Positions 34,602 through 47,017 are shown, counted from the stretch's first letter. The stretch is 64,000 bases of DNA from Corynebacterium jeikeium (GCF_028609885.1 NZ_CP063195.1:620001-684000), one strand, 5' to 3'. The notes: generated from the letters alone by a model not told the origin. Made by a program: numbers and translations.

Positions 34602-34725
34602 ATCTTTTAAGGCAGTTCCCCCGAGTGCAGGTGTGCACGATGACGGGGGAGCTGCCGTTTTGTATTTCCCGGTAGCTTGCCAGTAAAGTAGCGGACGCAA
34701 CGTTCCTTCGGGGGCATGCATAGAT

Positions 34726-34799
34726 CGGGATATGGCGCAGTTTGGTAGCGCACTCGCTTTGGGAGCGAGGGGTCGCAGGTTCAAATCCTGTTATCCCGA
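34726..34799 (+). tRNA. tRNA-Pro (anticodon TGG)
   Basis: Acceptor CGGGATA pairs with TATCCCG, discriminator A, CCA not encoded. The anticodon loop TTTGGGA in the stem CTCGC/GCGAG gives TGG. D-arm GGCGCAGTTTGGTAGCGC, T-arm GGTTCAAATCC. Confidence 0.95.
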
Positions 34800-35058
34800 C
34801 ATTTTTTATTCTTATTCTTTTTCTTTGTGACGCCACCCTGCGGTTCACCGGTTTGAAAAGGTGAAACGGGGTTTTGCGGACTGGATCGGTGGGGGCTCAA
34901 GCGATCCGTCTCGTGGCGAGGGAGGGGCGAAAAAGACACCCCAGCGTGATGTGCTTGACGGTGGTTCTATAAAATTGAGCACCGACCGTAAAAGCGCTGC
35001 GAGATGAACGAGAGACCGCGGTGCCAAAGAAGCTATTAATACACAGGAGTGTGCATTC

Positions 35059-36633
35059 GTGAAGAGCTCTGTAGAAAAGCTGAGCGCCACCCGCACCAAG
35101 CTGACGATTGAGGTTCCATTCGAGGAGCTTAAGCCAGAGTTCGACAAGGCCTACGCAACCCTCGCGCAGCAGGTGAACATGCCGGGCTTCCGCAAGGGCA
35201 AGGTTCCGGCGAAGATTCTGGAAGCTCGCTTGGGCCGTGGCGTTGTCCTGGATCAGGTAATCAACGAGATGCTGCCTTCTCGCTACAGCCAGGCTGTCGA
35301 AGAGAACGACGTGAAGGCTCTGGGGCAGCCGGAGATCGAGATCTCCGAGCTGGAGGACGGCAAGCACGTTACCTTCACTGCCGAGGTCGACGTTCGCCCG
35401 GAGATCGAGGTACCGGACTTCTCCGCAATCTCCGTTGAGGTTGCGCCGCTGAAGGCTGACGATGAGGCTATCGACGCGGAGCTGAAGAACCTGCAGGCTC
35501 GCTTCGGTACCTTGAAGCCGGCTGACCGTGCGGTGAAGAAGGGCGACTTCGTCTCCATCGACCTGTCCGCCACCATCGACGGCGAGACCGTTGACGAGGC
35601 CACCACCGAAGGCCTGTCCCACGAGGTGGGCAACGATTCCCTGATCGAGGGTCTGGATGACGCGCTGATCGGCATGAAGGAGGGCGAGGAGTCCACCTTC
35701 ACCTCCAAGCTGGTTGCTGGCGAGCACGCTGACGAAGAGGCTGAGGTGACCGTCAAGCTCGGTTCCGTCAAGGAACGCGAACTGCCGGAGCTGGACGACG
35801 ACTTCGCACAGCTGGCCAGCGAGTTCGACACTCTGGACGAACTGAAGGAGTCCCTGAAGGGCCAGGTCGAGCAGCAGCTGAAGAACACCCAGGCTGGCGA
35901 GATTCGCGACAAGGTTCTGGCCGAGGCTCTGGAGCAGACTGAATTCGAGCTGCCGGAGGGCGTTGTCAAGGAGCAGGTCGACGCACAAATCCAGCAGATC
36001 ATCCAGCAGTTCGGTGGCGACGAGAAGGTCTTCGAGTCCATGCTGGCTGCCCAGGATATGACTCGCGAGAAGTTTGAAGAGGATGCACGCAGCTCCGCTG
36101 AGGATTCCGTGCGCACCCAGCTGTTCCTGGATGCCGTTGCGGACAAGGAGCAGCCGGAGGTTTCCCAGGAAGAGCTGATGGACCACATCGCCTTCACTGC
36201 AAACCAGTACGGCATGGATCCGAACCAGTTCATCATGCAGCTGCAGCAGGCCGGCCAGCTGGGCAGCCTGTTCGCTGACGTCCGTCGCGGTAAGGCTCTG
36301 GCGCTGAACATCGCCCGTACTTCCGTGAAGGACACCGACGGTGCGGATGTTGATCCGAAGGAGTACTTCGGCGACGTTGAGGCTGAGGACAAGGCTGACA
36401 AGGCTGAGGAGAAGCCGAAGAAGGCTCCAGCCAAGAAGTCCACCGCCAAGAAGTCCACCGCTAAGAAGAGCACGGCCAAGAAGTCGACTGCGAAGAAGTC
36501 CACCGCTAAGAAGTCGACTGCTAAGAAGTCCACGGCCAAGAAGAGCACGGCTAAGAAGGCTACGAAGTCTACGGCCAAGAAGTCCACTGCAAAGAAGACC
36601 ACAAAGAAGGCAGCGGAGAAGAAGGAAGACTAA
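35059..36633 (+). CDS. tig: Trigger factor with lysine-rich repeat tail
   Basis: 524 residues from GTG 35059, with AGGAG (35045-35049) upstream. The N-terminal ribosome-binding domain has the signature GFRKGKVP (residues 43-50); the PPIase domain (about 155-240, KKGDFVSIDLSATIDGE) and the helical C-terminal domain follow. It is the ribosome-associated chaperone and prolyl isomerase. Residues from about 447 to the end are an added tail of AKKST/TAKKS repeats, like the tail of actinobacterial HupB, encoded by a short tandem repeat; it would make the protein bind nucleic acid or acidic surfaces. Upstream of clpP1P2, as usual. It has its own terminator at 36655. Confidence 0.96.
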   Translation: MKSSVEKLSATRTKLTIEVPFEELKPEFDKAYATLAQQVNMPGFRKGKVPAKILEARLGRGVVLDQVINEMLPSRYSQAVEENDVKALGQPEIEISELEDGKHVTFTAEVDVRPEIEVPDFSAISVEVAPLKADDEAIDAELKNLQARFGTLKPADRAVKKGDFVSIDLSATIDGETVDEATTEGLSHEVGNDSLIEGLDDALIGMKEGEESTFTSKLVAGEHADEEAEVTVKLGSVKERELPELDDDFAQLASEFDTLDELKESLKGQVEQQLKNTQAGEIRDKVLAEALEQTEFELPEGVVKEQVDAQIQQIIQQFGGDEKVFESMLAAQDMTREKFEEDARSSAEDSVRTQLFLDAVADKEQPEVSQEELMDHIAFTANQYGMDPNQFIMQLQQAGQLGSLFADVRRGKALALNIARTSVKDTDGADVDPKEYFGDVEAEDKADKAEEKPKKAPAKKSTAKKSTAKKSTAKKSTAKKSTAKKSTAKKSTAKKSTAKKATKSTAKKSTAKKTTKKAAEKKED

Positions 36634-36654
36634 GAGCTCTGAGAGTTCTTCTTC

Positions 36655-36696
36655 ACCGCCGGGATCTCCATGCGAGGTTCCGGCGGTTTTCTTTTT
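36655..36696 (+). terminator. Rho-independent terminator after tig
   Basis: ACCGCCGG (36655-36662) pairs with CCGGCGGT (36680-36687), followed by TTTCTTTTT. It separates tig from the clp genes. Confidence 0.9.
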
Positions 36697-36742
36697 GCCC
36701 CCGCCTTTCCCGTTACTCGCTCCGGTGCGCAGCCACATCGTG

Positions 36743-36753
36743 CGCTGACAGCG
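36743..36753. promoter_or_regulatory. ClgR-type operator before clpP1
   Basis: CGCTGACAGCG followed by AAC fits the core of the published C. glutamicum ClgR motif (CGC-Y-N-A-N-R-GCG-W-W-S) exactly. It lies about 46 bp before a possible -10 TAGGCT (36795-36800), a suitable place for an activator of clpP1P2. Confidence 0.75.
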
Positions 36754-36850
36754 AACAACCCCACCGGAAGGCGCGCTTTGTTGACGGGTGTGACTAGGCT
36801 GGGGCGCATACAAAAGAGAATTTTCGTAAAACTTTCGGCAAGGAGCGAAG

Positions 36851-37417
36851 TTGAGTTCGGAAACCCCAAACCATAGAGACTCAGTCTACGAGCGCCTGCT
36901 GCGCGAGCGAATCATCTTCCTGGGCAGCCAGGTTGACGACGAGATCGCCAACGAGCTGTGCGCCCAGATTCTGCTGCTGTCCGCAGAGGATCCGACGCGC
37001 GACATCAGCCTGTACATCAACTCTCCCGGTGGCTCCGTCACCGCAGGTATGGCGATCTACGACACGATGAAGTACGCGCCCTGCGACATCGCTACCTACG
37101 GCATGGGTCTGGCTGCATCCATGGGCCAGTTCCTGCTTTCCGCAGGCACGAAGGGCAAGCGTTACGCTCTGCCGCACGCTCGCATCATGATGCACCAGCC
37201 GTCCGCTGGTGTGGGTGGTACTGCAGCTGACATCGCCATTCAGGCAGAGCAGTTCGCCTACACCAAGCGGGAGATGGCGGAGCTGATCGCGGAGTTCACC
37301 GGCCAAACCGTTGAGCAGATCACCAAGGACTCCGACCGCGACCGTTGGTTTACTGCTGAGCAGGCCAAGGAATACGGTTTCGTCGACCACGTCATCACCT
37401 CTGCGAAGGAGAGCTAA
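36851..37417 (+). CDS. clpP1: ATP-dependent Clp protease proteolytic subunit 1
   Basis: 188 residues from TTG 36851, with AAGGAG 6 nt upstream. The catalytic Ser is in [16 protein letters not shown], the His in [14 protein letters not shown] and the Asp in the following strand region. It forms the mixed ClpP1P2 tetradecamer fed by ClpX or ClpC. It is followed after 3 nt by clpP2 in one operon, with an upstream ClgR-type operator. Confidence 0.97.
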   Translation: MSSETPNHRDSVYERLLRERIIFLGSQVDDEIANELCAQILLLSAEDPTRDISLYINSPGGSVTAGMAIYDTMKYAPCDIATYGMGLAASMGQFLLSAGTKGKRYALPHARIMMHQPSAGVGGTAADIAIQAEQFAYTKREMAELIAEFTGQTVEQITKDSDRDRWFTAEQAKEYGFVDHVITSAKES

Positions 37418-37420
37418 TAC

Positions 37421-38050
37421 ATGTCAGAGATGCAGATGCCAGAAATGCGATACATTCTGCCGTCGTTCGTGGAGCACTCCAGCTACGGCGCGAAGGAATC
37501 CAACCCGTACAACAAGCTGTTCGAGGAGCGAATCATCTTCCTGGGTACCCAGGTGGACGACGCCTCAGCCAACGACATCATGGCGCAGCTGCTGGTGCTT
37601 GAGGGGTTGGATCCGGACCGGGACATCACGATGTACATCAACTCTCCCGGCGGTTCCTTCACTAGCCTGATGGCGATCTACGACACGATGCAGTACGTCC
37701 GCCCGGACGTGCAGACCGTCTGCCTCGGCCAAGCCGCCAGCGCAGCGGCTGTGCTGTTGGCCGCCGGTACCCCGGGTAAGCGCGCTGCGCTGCCAAACGC
37801 CCGCGTGCTGATCCACCAGCCCGCTACCGGTGGTGTGCAGGGGCAGGTTTCCGACCTGGAGATCCAGGCGAAGGAGATCGAGCGCATGCGCAAGCTGATG
37901 GAGGAGACCTTGGCGCGTCACACCGGCAAGTCCGCCGAGCAGGTGCGCATCGACACTGACCGTGACAAGATCCTGACGGCCGAGGAGGCCAAGGAATACG
38001 GCATCGTCGACCAGGTCTTCGACTACCGCAAGCTGTCGGCGCAGAAGTAG
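37421..38050 (+). CDS. clpP2: ATP-dependent Clp protease proteolytic subunit 2
   Basis: 209 residues. The catalytic Ser is in [16 protein letters not shown] and the His in [32 protein letters not shown] and [20 protein letters not shown] are conserved ClpP segments. Its N-terminus carries a short extension ([20 protein letters not shown]) typical of actinobacterial ClpP2 and probably trimmed. It pairs with ClpP1; actinobacteria need both. Confidence 0.97.
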   Translation: MSEMQMPEMRYILPSFVEHSSYGAKESNPYNKLFEERIIFLGTQVDDASANDIMAQLLVLEGLDPDRDITMYINSPGGSFTSLMAIYDTMQYVRPDVQTVCLGQAASAAAVLLAAGTPGKRAALPNARVLIHQPATGGVQGQVSDLEIQAKEIERMRKLMEETLARHTGKSAEQVRIDTDRDKILTAEEAKEYGIVDQVFDYRKLSAQK

Positions 38051-38189
38051 CGCCCGGCAAACCCTAGCGACCCGCGGGGCTTTCAGCTTCGCGGGGATTC
38101 CGGCGTGGCGCGGTAGAATTGAAGGCCTATAAGGGTGCTAATCTAGCTGTCCCGCAAGTTACCCGATCTAAGAAAGCCTGATTTCCCGC

Positions 38190-39464
38190 ATGCCTGAAAG
38201 CGCAGAGCTCCTGAAGTGCTCCTTCTGTGGAAAGAGCCAGAAGCAGGTCCGCAAACTGATAGCCGGCCCCGGTGTTTACATTTGCGACGAATGCATCGAG
38301 CTTTGTAACGAGATCATCGAAGAGGAGCTGCTCGCCGTTGATCCGGCTGAGAGCTCGGCGAAGCTGCCGAAGCCCGCAGCCATCGCTGAGTTCCTGGATA
38401 GCTACGTGATCGGCCAAGACGAGGCCAAACGCACCCTGGCCGTTGCCGTGTACAACCACTACAAGCGCATCCAGGTCGAGGAGTCGAACGCCACCGCCCG
38501 CCGCTCCGACGACGAGGTGGAGCTGGCGAAATCCAACATCCTGATGCTGGGACCGACCGGCTCGGGAAAGACCTATCTGGCGCAGTCGCTCGCCCGGATG
38601 CTCGATGTGCCCTTCGCCATTGCTGACGCCACCAGTTTGACCGAAGCCGGCTACGTCGGTGAAGACGTAGAGAATATCTTGCTGAAGCTTCTCCAGGCCG
38701 CCGACTTTGACGTTGCGAAGGCTCAGCGTGGCATCATCTACGTCGACGAAGTGGACAAGATCTCCCGCAAGTCGGAGAACCCGTCCATCACCCGCGACGT
38801 GTCCGGCGAGGGCGTGCAGCAGGCTCTGCTGAAGATTCTGGAAGGCACCGTTGCCGCCGTTCCACCGCAGGGTGGCCGTAAGCACCCGAACCAGGAGTTC
38901 ATCCAGTTCGATACGAAGAACGTGCTGTTCATCGTGGCGGGTGCGTTCTCCGGGTTGGAGAAGGTCATTTCCGAGCGTCGCGGTAAGAAGGGCTTGGGCT
39001 TCGGTGCGGAGATCAGCGCGAAGTCCGAAGAGGATCCGAACCCATTCCAGTTCGTGGAGCCGGAGGATTTGGTGAAGTTCGGCCTAATTCCAGAGCTGAT
39101 CGGCCGCCTGCCGGTGCTGACCCACGTCGGTCACCTAGACGAGGATGCTCTCGTGCGTGTGCTGACCGAGCCGAAGAACTCCCTGGTGCGCCAGTACCAG
39201 CGCCTGTTCGACATGGACGGTGTGCGCCTGACCTTCGAAGACGAGGCGCTGCGGGAGATCGCCCAGAAGGCGCTGGCGCGCGAGACTGGCGCCCGCGGCC
39301 TGCGGTCCATCATGGAAACCCTGCTGCTTCCGACCATGTTCTCTATCCCGGAAGATGAGGAAACCGGCGAAGTCATTATCACCGGCGCATGTGCGCGGGG
39401 TGAGGCGGAACCGACTTTGCTGACCCACGAAGAGGTCGCCAAGCGGGATAAGAAGAGCGCCTAG
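38190..39464 (+). CDS. clpX: ATP-dependent protease ATPase subunit ClpX
   Basis: 424 residues. The N-terminal zinc-binding domain ([17 protein letters not shown] ... CDECIELC), Walker A GPTGSGKT, Walker [11 protein letters not shown] and the arginine-finger region define ClpX. It unfolds substrates and passes them to ClpP1P2. It starts 140 bp after clpP2; the gap holds TAGAATTGAAGGCC-type sequence that may hold a promoter. Its stop overlaps the stop of the convergent gene at 39461 by 4 nt. Confidence 0.97.
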   Translation: MPESAELLKCSFCGKSQKQVRKLIAGPGVYICDECIELCNEIIEEELLAVDPAESSAKLPKPAAIAEFLDSYVIGQDEAKRTLAVAVYNHYKRIQVEESNATARRSDDEVELAKSNILMLGPTGSGKTYLAQSLARMLDVPFAIADATSLTEAGYVGEDVENILLKLLQAADFDVAKAQRGIIYVDEVDKISRKSENPSITRDVSGEGVQQALLKILEGTVAAVPPQGGRKHPNQEFIQFDTKNVLFIVAGAFSGLEKVISERRGKKGLGFGAEISAKSEEDPNPFQFVEPEDLVKFGLIPELIGRLPVLTHVGHLDEDALVRVLTEPKNSLVRQYQRLFDMDGVRLTFEDEALREIAQKALARETGARGLRSIMETLLLPTMFSIPEDEETGEVIITGACARGEAEPTLLTHEEVAKRDKKSA

Positions 39465-40273
39465 TCTTGATATAGGTCCGATGGCGCCGAGGGGGCGTCA
39501 TCAACCTCTTCATCCTCGTGCCGTGCGTGGTGGTAGAGCGACGCGGCGACCGAGGAACCAATCACCGAAGAATGCGAAGCGTGGGTGTAGGACGCGCCCT
39601 GGTCGGTGGGCATCGTGGTGGTAAGGAACGCGATGACCGCATCGCACGTTAGATTGCGCAGGCCATCCTCGTTATCAGGGGCGGTTGGATCCATGCCGTA
39701 CAGGGAGTGAAACGTCGGGCCCTGGGTGACGGCGAATGAACACAGTGCAGTGATGAGTGCATAGGTATCCTCCGCGGACACGCCGTTGCGGAAGGATCCA
39801 ATATCGTGGCCACGCATCAGCACGCGATCCAGGTGCAGAACCACTGGGGAGTCCTCTAAAACGCCTATGCGGTGGACAAGCTCTGGATCCCCCAGCAGAT
39901 TCTCCGCAACAATCAGGCGCACCGCGTCCGGGTGCGTAGCAAAGCGCGTGTAAGTGGCAGCCACGAACTTGCGCATCTCGCGGACCGGGGAACTATCCAT
40001 CTCCGGGTTGTCATAACCATTCAGCGGCACGGGCCAGATGGAGGAGTGGGCATAACGCAGCGCCTCCTCGTACAGGCGAGCCGGGGAGTCCAACAATTCG
40101 CAGTTCTGAGGCAGACGTGCGGCCTGGGCGATGGCGACCAGGTGTTCAGGAGTAAATGCGGCACCGACCCGGATCGCGATGGTCACGGCGGTGTTCATGG
40201 CCTGGATATACTGCTGCTCTCCGAGGCCATACCAGGCCGCAGAGGCGGGAAGGTGGGGCTTATTCTGCACCAA
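39461..40273 (-). CDS. TetR-like protein with a divergent N-terminal domain
   Basis: 270 residues. The C-terminal half ([20 protein letters not shown] ... [36 protein letters not shown]) resembles the ligand domain of TetR regulators. The N-terminal part ([30 protein letters not shown] ... [15 protein letters not shown]) looks like a degenerate TetR helix-turn-helix in which the usual basic contact residues are hard to see. No target is evident. It lies between clpX and mdh, transcribed against both. Function assignment is weak. Confidence 0.5.
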   Translation of the reverse strand: MVQNKPHLPASAAWYGLGEQQYIQAMNTAVTIAIRVGAAFTPEHLVAIAQAARLPQNCELLDSPARLYEEALRYAHSSIWPVPLNGYDNPEMDSSPVREMRKFVAATYTRFATHPDAVRLIVAENLLGDPELVHRIGVLEDSPVVLHLDRVLMRGHDIGSFRNGVSAEDTYALITALCSFAVTQGPTFHSLYGMDPTAPDNEDGLRNLTCDAVIAFLTTTMPTDQGASYTHASHSSVIGSSVAASLYHHARHEDEEVDDAPSAPSDLYQD

Positions 40274-40395
40274 TTCAGTTTATCTATGAAGAGGCTGAAC
40301 CTGCAGCAATGTGCAGCTAATTCAGGCGCGTGCGGGGGTGGTTTGAAGTGCGAGTGCAGTGAGAGTGCAGGGTGTCGGGCAGGTCATTACAGTAG

Positions 40396-41439
<1,044 letters not shown>

Positions 41440-41491
41440 CTTGCTGTAGCTTTGTATAGCTTTTTGGGCCAAAACTTTTTTCTGCATATCG

Positions 41492-41519
41492 CCACCCTGC
41501 CGTTCGGTTGGGTGGTTTT
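41492..41519 (+). terminator. Rho-independent terminator after mdh
   Basis: CCACCC (41492-41497) pairs with GGGTGG (41510-41515) around a 12-nt loop, followed by TTTTA. It ends 8 bp before the hydrolase start. Confidence 0.7.
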
Positions 41520-41527
41520 ATGTTTGC

Positions 41528-42652
41528 ATGACAAATCCCACTGAACCCACTGGACCCACTGATCCCACTCATTCCACGGACACCACAGCCCCGATCCACT
41601 CCCAACCACCCCAGCACTCGCTTTTTAGCCAGCTCAGCGCCCGCGCCGGGTGGTTGCTGCCCGCGATTCCCGAGCCAGTTCTGCGGATCTTTGGCTCCCG
41701 CACTAACTCCGACGGTGATCGACTGGATCCCGACGTGCGTGCCTCCAACCTGGTCACCGACCTTATGCACCCGGCGGACTATTCCCAGCAGCCTGTCGAG
41801 GAAACTCGTGCGGTAGTAGAAGACGCTGCGTACATGGCCGGTGGACACGTAACTCAGGTCGGCTCTGTGGTGGAGCAGCAGATCCGGGGCGTGCGCGTGC
41901 GCCACTATCGACCCACCGGTGCGGCCTCGCCGGATGAAGATCTTCCCACTCTGGTGTACTTCCACGGCGGTGGCTGGGTGGTCGGCTCCCTCGACTCGCA
42001 CGATTCCACCTGTCGTTGGCTGTGCGAGGCCGCCCGCGTGGCCGTGCTCTCCGTGGACTACCGCCTGGCCCCAGAGCACCCTTTCCCCGCCGCGCCTGAC
42101 GACTGCTGTGAAGTTGTTGATGCGGCGATGGCCGGCGAAGTTAAGGGCGTCAATAAGAATAGGGTGGCCGTCGGCGGCGATTCCGCGGGAGGCAACCTGG
42201 CCGCCGTGGTGTGCCTGCGCCGTAAGCGCGAAGGTCGGGAACAGCCACGCGCGCAACTGCTGTTCGTGCCGGTTACGGATCTTTCCAGGCTGGATACGCC
42301 CAGCCACAAGGAGTTCTCCAAGGGGTACTTCCTGACTCAGGCGCACATGCAGTGGTACCGCGACCAGTACCTCACCAACGACGTGCAGCGGCTGGACCCG
42401 GACGTTTCGCCTCTGCTCGCCGAGGACGTCAGCGGGGTGGCTCCGGCCTACGTCGCCGTCGCTGGTTTCGATCCGCTGCGCGACGAGGGCGTGGCTTATG
42501 CCGAGAAGCTACGGGAGGCAGGTGTTCCCGTTTCTTTCCGACGCCACCCCGGTTTGATCCACCCCTTCGTGAATTCTTCGGGTGTCTGGCGCAATTCCGC
42601 GCGGGCGTTGGACGAGGCTGCGGGTGTGCTGCGGGCGGCGCTTGAGATGTAA
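41528..42652 (+). CDS. Alpha/beta hydrolase (HSL/Lip-type esterase)
   Basis: 374 residues. The oxyanion motif is LVYFHGGGWVVGSL, the nucleophile elbow VAVGGDSAGGNLAAVVCLRR, and the acid and His residues lie in VAGFDPLRDEG and GLIHPFVNSSG. This is the hormone-sensitive-lipase family (LipH/LipN-like) that hydrolyses short to medium acyl esters. The first 30 residues are Thr/Pro-rich low-complexity (TNPTEPTGPTDPTHSTDTT), without a clear signal peptide. The substrate is unknown. ATG 41528 follows the mdh terminator closely, so it probably has a very short leader. Confidence 0.9.
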   Translation: MTNPTEPTGPTDPTHSTDTTAPIHSQPPQHSLFSQLSARAGWLLPAIPEPVLRIFGSRTNSDGDRLDPDVRASNLVTDLMHPADYSQQPVEETRAVVEDAAYMAGGHVTQVGSVVEQQIRGVRVRHYRPTGAASPDEDLPTLVYFHGGGWVVGSLDSHDSTCRWLCEAARVAVLSVDYRLAPEHPFPAAPDDCCEVVDAAMAGEVKGVNKNRVAVGGDSAGGNLAAVVCLRRKREGREQPRAQLLFVPVTDLSRLDTPSHKEFSKGYFLTQAHMQWYRDQYLTNDVQRLDPDVSPLLAEDVSGVAPAYVAVAGFDPLRDEGVAYAEKLREAGVPVSFRRHPGLIHPFVNSSGVWRNSARALDEAAGVLRAALEM

Positions 42653-42734
42653 ATGCGCAGTGGGTGAGTGGGCTGCAGGCGGGTTATAGGCGGGGTGTAT
42701 GCCCTGTCCGGGCCGTCTACTAGACTTGGCAGAC

Positions 42735-45497
42735 GTGAGTGACTCCAGTTCTAAGGCAAATGGCTCTAACCCAATTGGTGCCGACCGCTCGGCACAGCTA
42801 CCCGCGGCATGGGATCCCGCCGCAGTAGAGGAAAACCTCTACCAGGGGTGGGTCGATTCCGGCTACTTTAAGGCCGATCCTTCCAGCGACAAGCCGCCCT
42901 TCAGTATTGTGTTGCCCCCGCCGAACGTGACCGGTCAGCTGCACATGGGCCACGCGCTGGACCACACGCTGATGGACGCGATGGCCCGCCGCAAGCGCAT
43001 GCAAGGCTTCGAGGTCCTGTGGCTGCCCGGCTCTGACCACGCGGGCATCGCCACGCAGACGAAGGTCGAGGCCAACCTGAAGGAGACCGAAGGTAAGGAC
43101 CGCTTCGACTACGGCCGCGATGCGTTCGTGGGGAAGGTCTGGGAGTGGAAGGACCAATACGGTGGCGTGATCCAGCGCCAGATGCGCGCCATCGGTGATT
43201 CCGTGGATTGGTCGCGCGAGCGCTTTACCCTGGACGATGGCCTGTCCCGCGCCGTACAGACCATGTTCAAGGAGCTTTTTGACGCCGGCCTGATCTACCG
43301 TGCGAATCGCATGGTGAACTGGTCCCCGGTGCTGCAGACTGCAATCTCCGACATCGAGGTTGTGTACTCCGACGACGAGGGCGAGCTGGTGAGCATCCGC
43401 TATGGCTCCCTGGACGATTCCGAGCCGCATGTGGTCGTGGCGACCACGCGCGTGGAGACGATGCTGGGCGACGTGGCCGTTGCCGTGCACCCGGAAGATG
43501 AGCGCTACACGGACCTGGTGGGCAAGAGCCTGCCGCACCCGTTCCTGCCAGACCGGCAGATGATTGTGGTGGCCGACGACTACGTGGACCCGGAGTTCGG
43601 CACCGGTGCCGTGAAGATCACGCCGGCGCACGACCCGAACGACTTTGCGATGGGGCAGCGCCACGACCTGCCGATGCCGGTGATCATGGACGAGACCGGC
43701 CACATTGCGAACACCGGCACGGAGTTCGACGGCATGGAGCGCTACGAGGCACGCGAGAAGATCCGCTTGGCGCTGGAGGAGCAGGGGCGCATCGTGGCCC
43801 GAAAGTTCCCCTACGTGCACAGCGTGGGCCACTCCGAGCGTTCCAAGGAAGCCGTGGAGCCACGTCTGTCCGAGCAGTGGTTCGTCAAGGTGGAAGAGCT
43901 GGCGAAGATGTCCGGCGATGCCATCCGCTCCGGCGACTCGGTGATCCACCCGTCCTCCCAGGAACCGCGCTGGTTCGACTGGGTGGACGACATGCACGAC
44001 TGGTGCATTTCCCGTCAGCTCTGGTGGGGCCACCGCATTCCGATCTGGTACGGCCCGAACGGCGAGATCGTGTGCTGCGGACCGGACGATGAAGCCCCGA
44101 CGGGCGAGGGGTGGTACCAGGACGAGGACGTGCTGGACACCTGGTTTAGCTCCGCCCTGTGGCCGTTCTCCACGATGGGCTGGCCGGAGAAGACTCCGGA
44201 ATTGGAGAAGTTCTACCCAACAAGTGTGCTGGTGACGGGCTACGACATCCTGTTCTTCTGGGTGGCCCGAATGATGATGTTCGCCACCTTCGCCTCCAAG
44301 CACACCCCTGAGATTTTGGGTACGGGCAAGGACGGCCGCCCGCAGATCCCGTTCAAGGACATCTTCCTGCACGGCCTGGTGCGCGACGAGCACGGCCGCA
44401 AGATGTCGAAGTCCCTGGGCAACGGCATCGACCCGATGGACTGGGTGCGTGATTACGGTGCGGATGCGCTTCGCTTCACCCTTGCGCGTGGTGCCAACCC
44501 GGGCTCCGACCTGCCGGTGGGCGAGGATGCCGCACAGTCCTCCCGTAATTTCGCCACCAAGCTGTACAACGCCACCAAGTTTGCCCTGATGAACGGCGCG
44601 CGCGTGGGCGAGCTGCCCGCCCGCGAGACCCTGACGGATGCCGACCGCTGGATTTTGGACCGCCTGGAAGAAGTCCGTCAGCTGGTGGACGATGCGCTGG
44701 ATCGCTACGAGTTCTCCTTGGCGAACGAAAACCTGTACCGCTTCGCCTGGGGTGAGTTCTGCGACTGGTACCTGGAGATCGCCAAGGTACAGATCCCGCG
44801 CGACTGGGACAGTGCCACGGAAGAACAGGTCCAGCGGGGCATTCGTACCCAAATCGTGCTGGGCCGCGTGCTGGACTCCGTGCTGCGCCTACTGCACCCC
44901 GCCATGCCCTTCGTGACCGAGACGCTGTGGAAGGCGCTGACCGATGGGGAAGAGGGCTACTCCGAATCCCTCGTCACCGCCGACTGGCCGACCGCCGAGC
45001 TCACCAACGATGGAGCGGAAACCGACGCCGACGCGGTACGCCGCATGGCGGACGTGGACAAGCTGGTCACCGAGCTGCGCCGCTTCCGTAGTGACCAGGG
45101 CGTGAAGCCCTCCCAGAAGGTGCCCGCCAAGCTGGACTTCGCCGCCGCTGACCTGGCCAACTTCGAGGAAGCCGTGCGCTCCCTGGTGCGCCTGGAAACC
45201 CCGGAGGAAGACTTCGCGGAGACCGCATCCATCGAGGTGCGCCTGTCCCAGGCAACCATCGCCGTGCAGCTGGATACCTCCGGCACCGTCGACGTTGCGG
45301 CGGAACGCAAGCGCCTGGAGAAGGACCTCGCGGCAGCTCAGAAGGAGCTGGACAACGCAGCGAAGAAGCTGGGCAACGAAAACTTCCTGGCCAAGGCGCC
45401 GGAGAAGGTCGTCGAAGGAATCCGCGAGCGCCAGCGCGTCGCGCAGGAGGAGTTCGAGCGTATCACTGCCCGCCTGGAAGGCCTGCCAAAGGCATGA
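42735..45497 (+). CDS. valS: Valyl-tRNA synthetase
   Basis: 920 residues from GTG 42735 ([20 protein letters not shown]). Class I motifs: HIGH as LHMGHALDH and KMSKS as [11 protein letters not shown]; the editing domain (CP1) lies between, and a C-terminal coiled coil ([20 protein letters not shown]) is present. It charges tRNA-Val. The gene ends with ATGA overlap into folC, so the two are translationally coupled. Confidence 0.97.
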   Translation: MSDSSSKANGSNPIGADRSAQLPAAWDPAAVEENLYQGWVDSGYFKADPSSDKPPFSIVLPPPNVTGQLHMGHALDHTLMDAMARRKRMQGFEVLWLPGSDHAGIATQTKVEANLKETEGKDRFDYGRDAFVGKVWEWKDQYGGVIQRQMRAIGDSVDWSRERFTLDDGLSRAVQTMFKELFDAGLIYRANRMVNWSPVLQTAISDIEVVYSDDEGELVSIRYGSLDDSEPHVVVATTRVETMLGDVAVAVHPEDERYTDLVGKSLPHPFLPDRQMIVVADDYVDPEFGTGAVKITPAHDPNDFAMGQRHDLPMPVIMDETGHIANTGTEFDGMERYEAREKIRLALEEQGRIVARKFPYVHSVGHSERSKEAVEPRLSEQWFVKVEELAKMSGDAIRSGDSVIHPSSQEPRWFDWVDDMHDWCISRQLWWGHRIPIWYGPNGEIVCCGPDDEAPTGEGWYQDEDVLDTWFSSALWPFSTMGWPEKTPELEKFYPTSVLVTGYDILFFWVARMMMFATFASKHTPEILGTGKDGRPQIPFKDIFLHGLVRDEHGRKMSKSLGNGIDPMDWVRDYGADALRFTLARGANPGSDLPVGEDAAQSSRNFATKLYNATKFALMNGARVGELPARETLTDADRWILDRLEEVRQLVDDALDRYEFSLANENLYRFAWGEFCDWYLEIAKVQIPRDWDSATEEQVQRGIRTQIVLGRVLDSVLRLLHPAMPFVTETLWKALTDGEEGYSESLVTADWPTAELTNDGAETDADAVRRMADVDKLVTELRRFRSDQGVKPSQKVPAKLDFAAADLANFEEAVRSLVRLETPEEDFAETASIEVRLSQATIAVQLDTSGTVDVAAERKRLEKDLAAAQKELDNAAKKLGNENFLAKAPEKVVEGIRERQRVAQEEFERITARLEGLPKA

Positions 45498-47017
45498 GCG
45501 ACGACAAGGTCGGGGATAGCTACCCGGAAGAGGTCACGCTCGACGATGCAGGCCTAGCCCTGCCTATCGACGGTGTGGGTGCGGATGAGGCCGAGGTGGC
45601 GTCAGTTAAAGAACGCCCCATTACGCCCGACGACCTGGCTGCACTGGCCGAGGTGGACGCAGAGCTGAATCAGCGCTGGCCGGAGACGAAGATCGACCCG
45701 ACGCTCGAGCGCGTCGAGATGCTGATGGACCTGCTCGGCCATCCGGAGCGTGCATTCCCGGTGATTCACGTGGCGGGGACGAACGGCAAGACTTCCGTGG
45801 TGCGGATGATCGAATCGCTGATGCGTGCGTTCCACCGTCGCACCGGGCGGACTACCAGCCCGCACCTGCAGATCGTTACCGAACGCATCGCCATCGATGG
45901 CAAGCCGCTGCACCCGCGCGACTACGTGGACACCTGGCGCGACATCCAGCCGATGGTGGAGATGGTGGACGCGAAGAGTCAGGCCGAAGGCGGCCCACAG
46001 ATGAGCAAGTTCGAGGTGCTGGTGGCCATGGCTTACGCGGCCTTTGCCGATGCGCCGGTAGACGTTGCCGTGGTGGAGACCGGCATGGGCGGACGCTGGG
46101 ATGCGACGAACGTGGTGAACTCTGACGTTGCCGTGATTACCCCGATCGGGCTGGATCACACGGACTACCTGGGCGACACGCTAGAGGAAATCGCGGGCGA
46201 GAAGGCGGGAATCATCAAGGCCCGCTGGGATGCCGACGATCTGCTCACCCCGCCGGACAACGTGACCATCGTCGCTGAGCAGGAGCCAGAGGCCATGCGA
46301 GTGCTGCTGGAAGAGGCTGTGGCGAAGGATTCCGCCGTAGCCCGCGCGGGCAGCGAGTTCGGTGTGGTTTCCAGCCAGATCGCCGTCGGCGGGCAGACCG
46401 TGACCATCCGCGGGCTGGCTGGCGAGTACACGGACATCTTCCTTCCGCTCTCCGGCGAGCACCAGGCGCGCAACGCTGCCGTGGCTCTGGCGGCTGTGGA
46501 GGCGTTCTTCGGCGCCGGAGCTGAGCGCCAGCTGGACGTGGATACGGTGCGGGAAGGCTTTGCCTCCGTTGCCTCGCCCGGCCGCCTGGAGCGCGTGCGC
46601 TCCACCCCGAGCGTGTTTATCGACGCCTCGCACAACCCCCACGGGGCGAAAGCCCTGGCAGCGGCCATCGACCGCGACTTTGAGTTCCGCCGACTGGTCG
46701 GCGTGGTCGGCGTGCTGGGGGACAAGGACGCCCGCGGTATCCTGGCCGCCCTGGAGCCCGTGATGGACGAGGTCGTGGTCACGGAGGTTAACTCCCCGCG
46801 CGCCCTGCCTGTGGACGTGTTGGCCGAGTACGCGCAGGATGCCTTCGGCGAAGAGCGCGTACACGTGGCTGTGAACCTGCCCGGTGCTGTGGAGGTTGCC
46901 ACCCAGCTGGCAGAGGACGATGAGGACGGCGTGCTGTCCGGCGCTGGTGTGCTGATCACCGGCTCGGTCGTGACAGCTGGGGAGGCTCGCACGCTGTTCG
47001 GCAAGGAACCTGCCTAG
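45494..47017 (+). CDS. folC: Folylpolyglutamate synthase / dihydrofolate synthase
   Basis: 507 residues. The P-loop is [37 protein letters not shown] and [20 protein letters not shown] and EKAGIIK segments are characteristic, and the C-terminal domain contains DASHNPHGA. It adds glutamates to folates (and dihydropteroate to dihydrofolate). It overlaps valS by 4 nt and precedes the DUF4233 gene; the valS-folC-DUF4233-ndk order is conserved in actinobacteria. The N-terminal 50 residues are an acidic extension. Confidence 0.96.
   Translation: MSDDKVGDSYPEEVTLDDAGLALPIDGVGADEAEVASVKERPITPDDLAALAEVDAELNQRWPETKIDPTLERVEMLMDLLGHPERAFPVIHVAGTNGKTSVVRMIESLMRAFHRRTGRTTSPHLQIVTERIAIDGKPLHPRDYVDTWRDIQPMVEMVDAKSQAEGGPQMSKFEVLVAMAYAAFADAPVDVAVVETGMGGRWDATNVVNSDVAVITPIGLDHTDYLGDTLEEIAGEKAGIIKARWDADDLLTPPDNVTIVAEQEPEAMRVLLEEAVAKDSAVARAGSEFGVVSSQIAVGGQTVTIRGLAGEYTDIFLPLSGEHQARNAAVALAAVEAFFGAGAERQLDVDTVREGFASVASPGRLERVRSTPSVFIDASHNPHGAKALAAAIDRDFEFRRLVGVVGVLGDKDARGILAALEPVMDEVVVTEVNSPRALPVDVLAEYAQDAFGEERVHVAVNLPGAVEVATQLAEDDEDGVLSGAGVLITGSVVTAGEARTLFGKEPA

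Noticed and set aside
36430..36610. Short tandem repeats considered as a CRISPR-like array
   Set aside because: They are in-frame codons for AKKST repeats within tig, with no spacers.
34897..36813. A 638-residue frame antisense to tig
   Set aside because: It is the reverse of the lysine-repeat gene, giving Leu-rich repeats as an artefact.
42798..44852. A 684-residue frame antisense to valS
   Set aside because: Shadow of a high-GC gene; no family motifs and no start signals.
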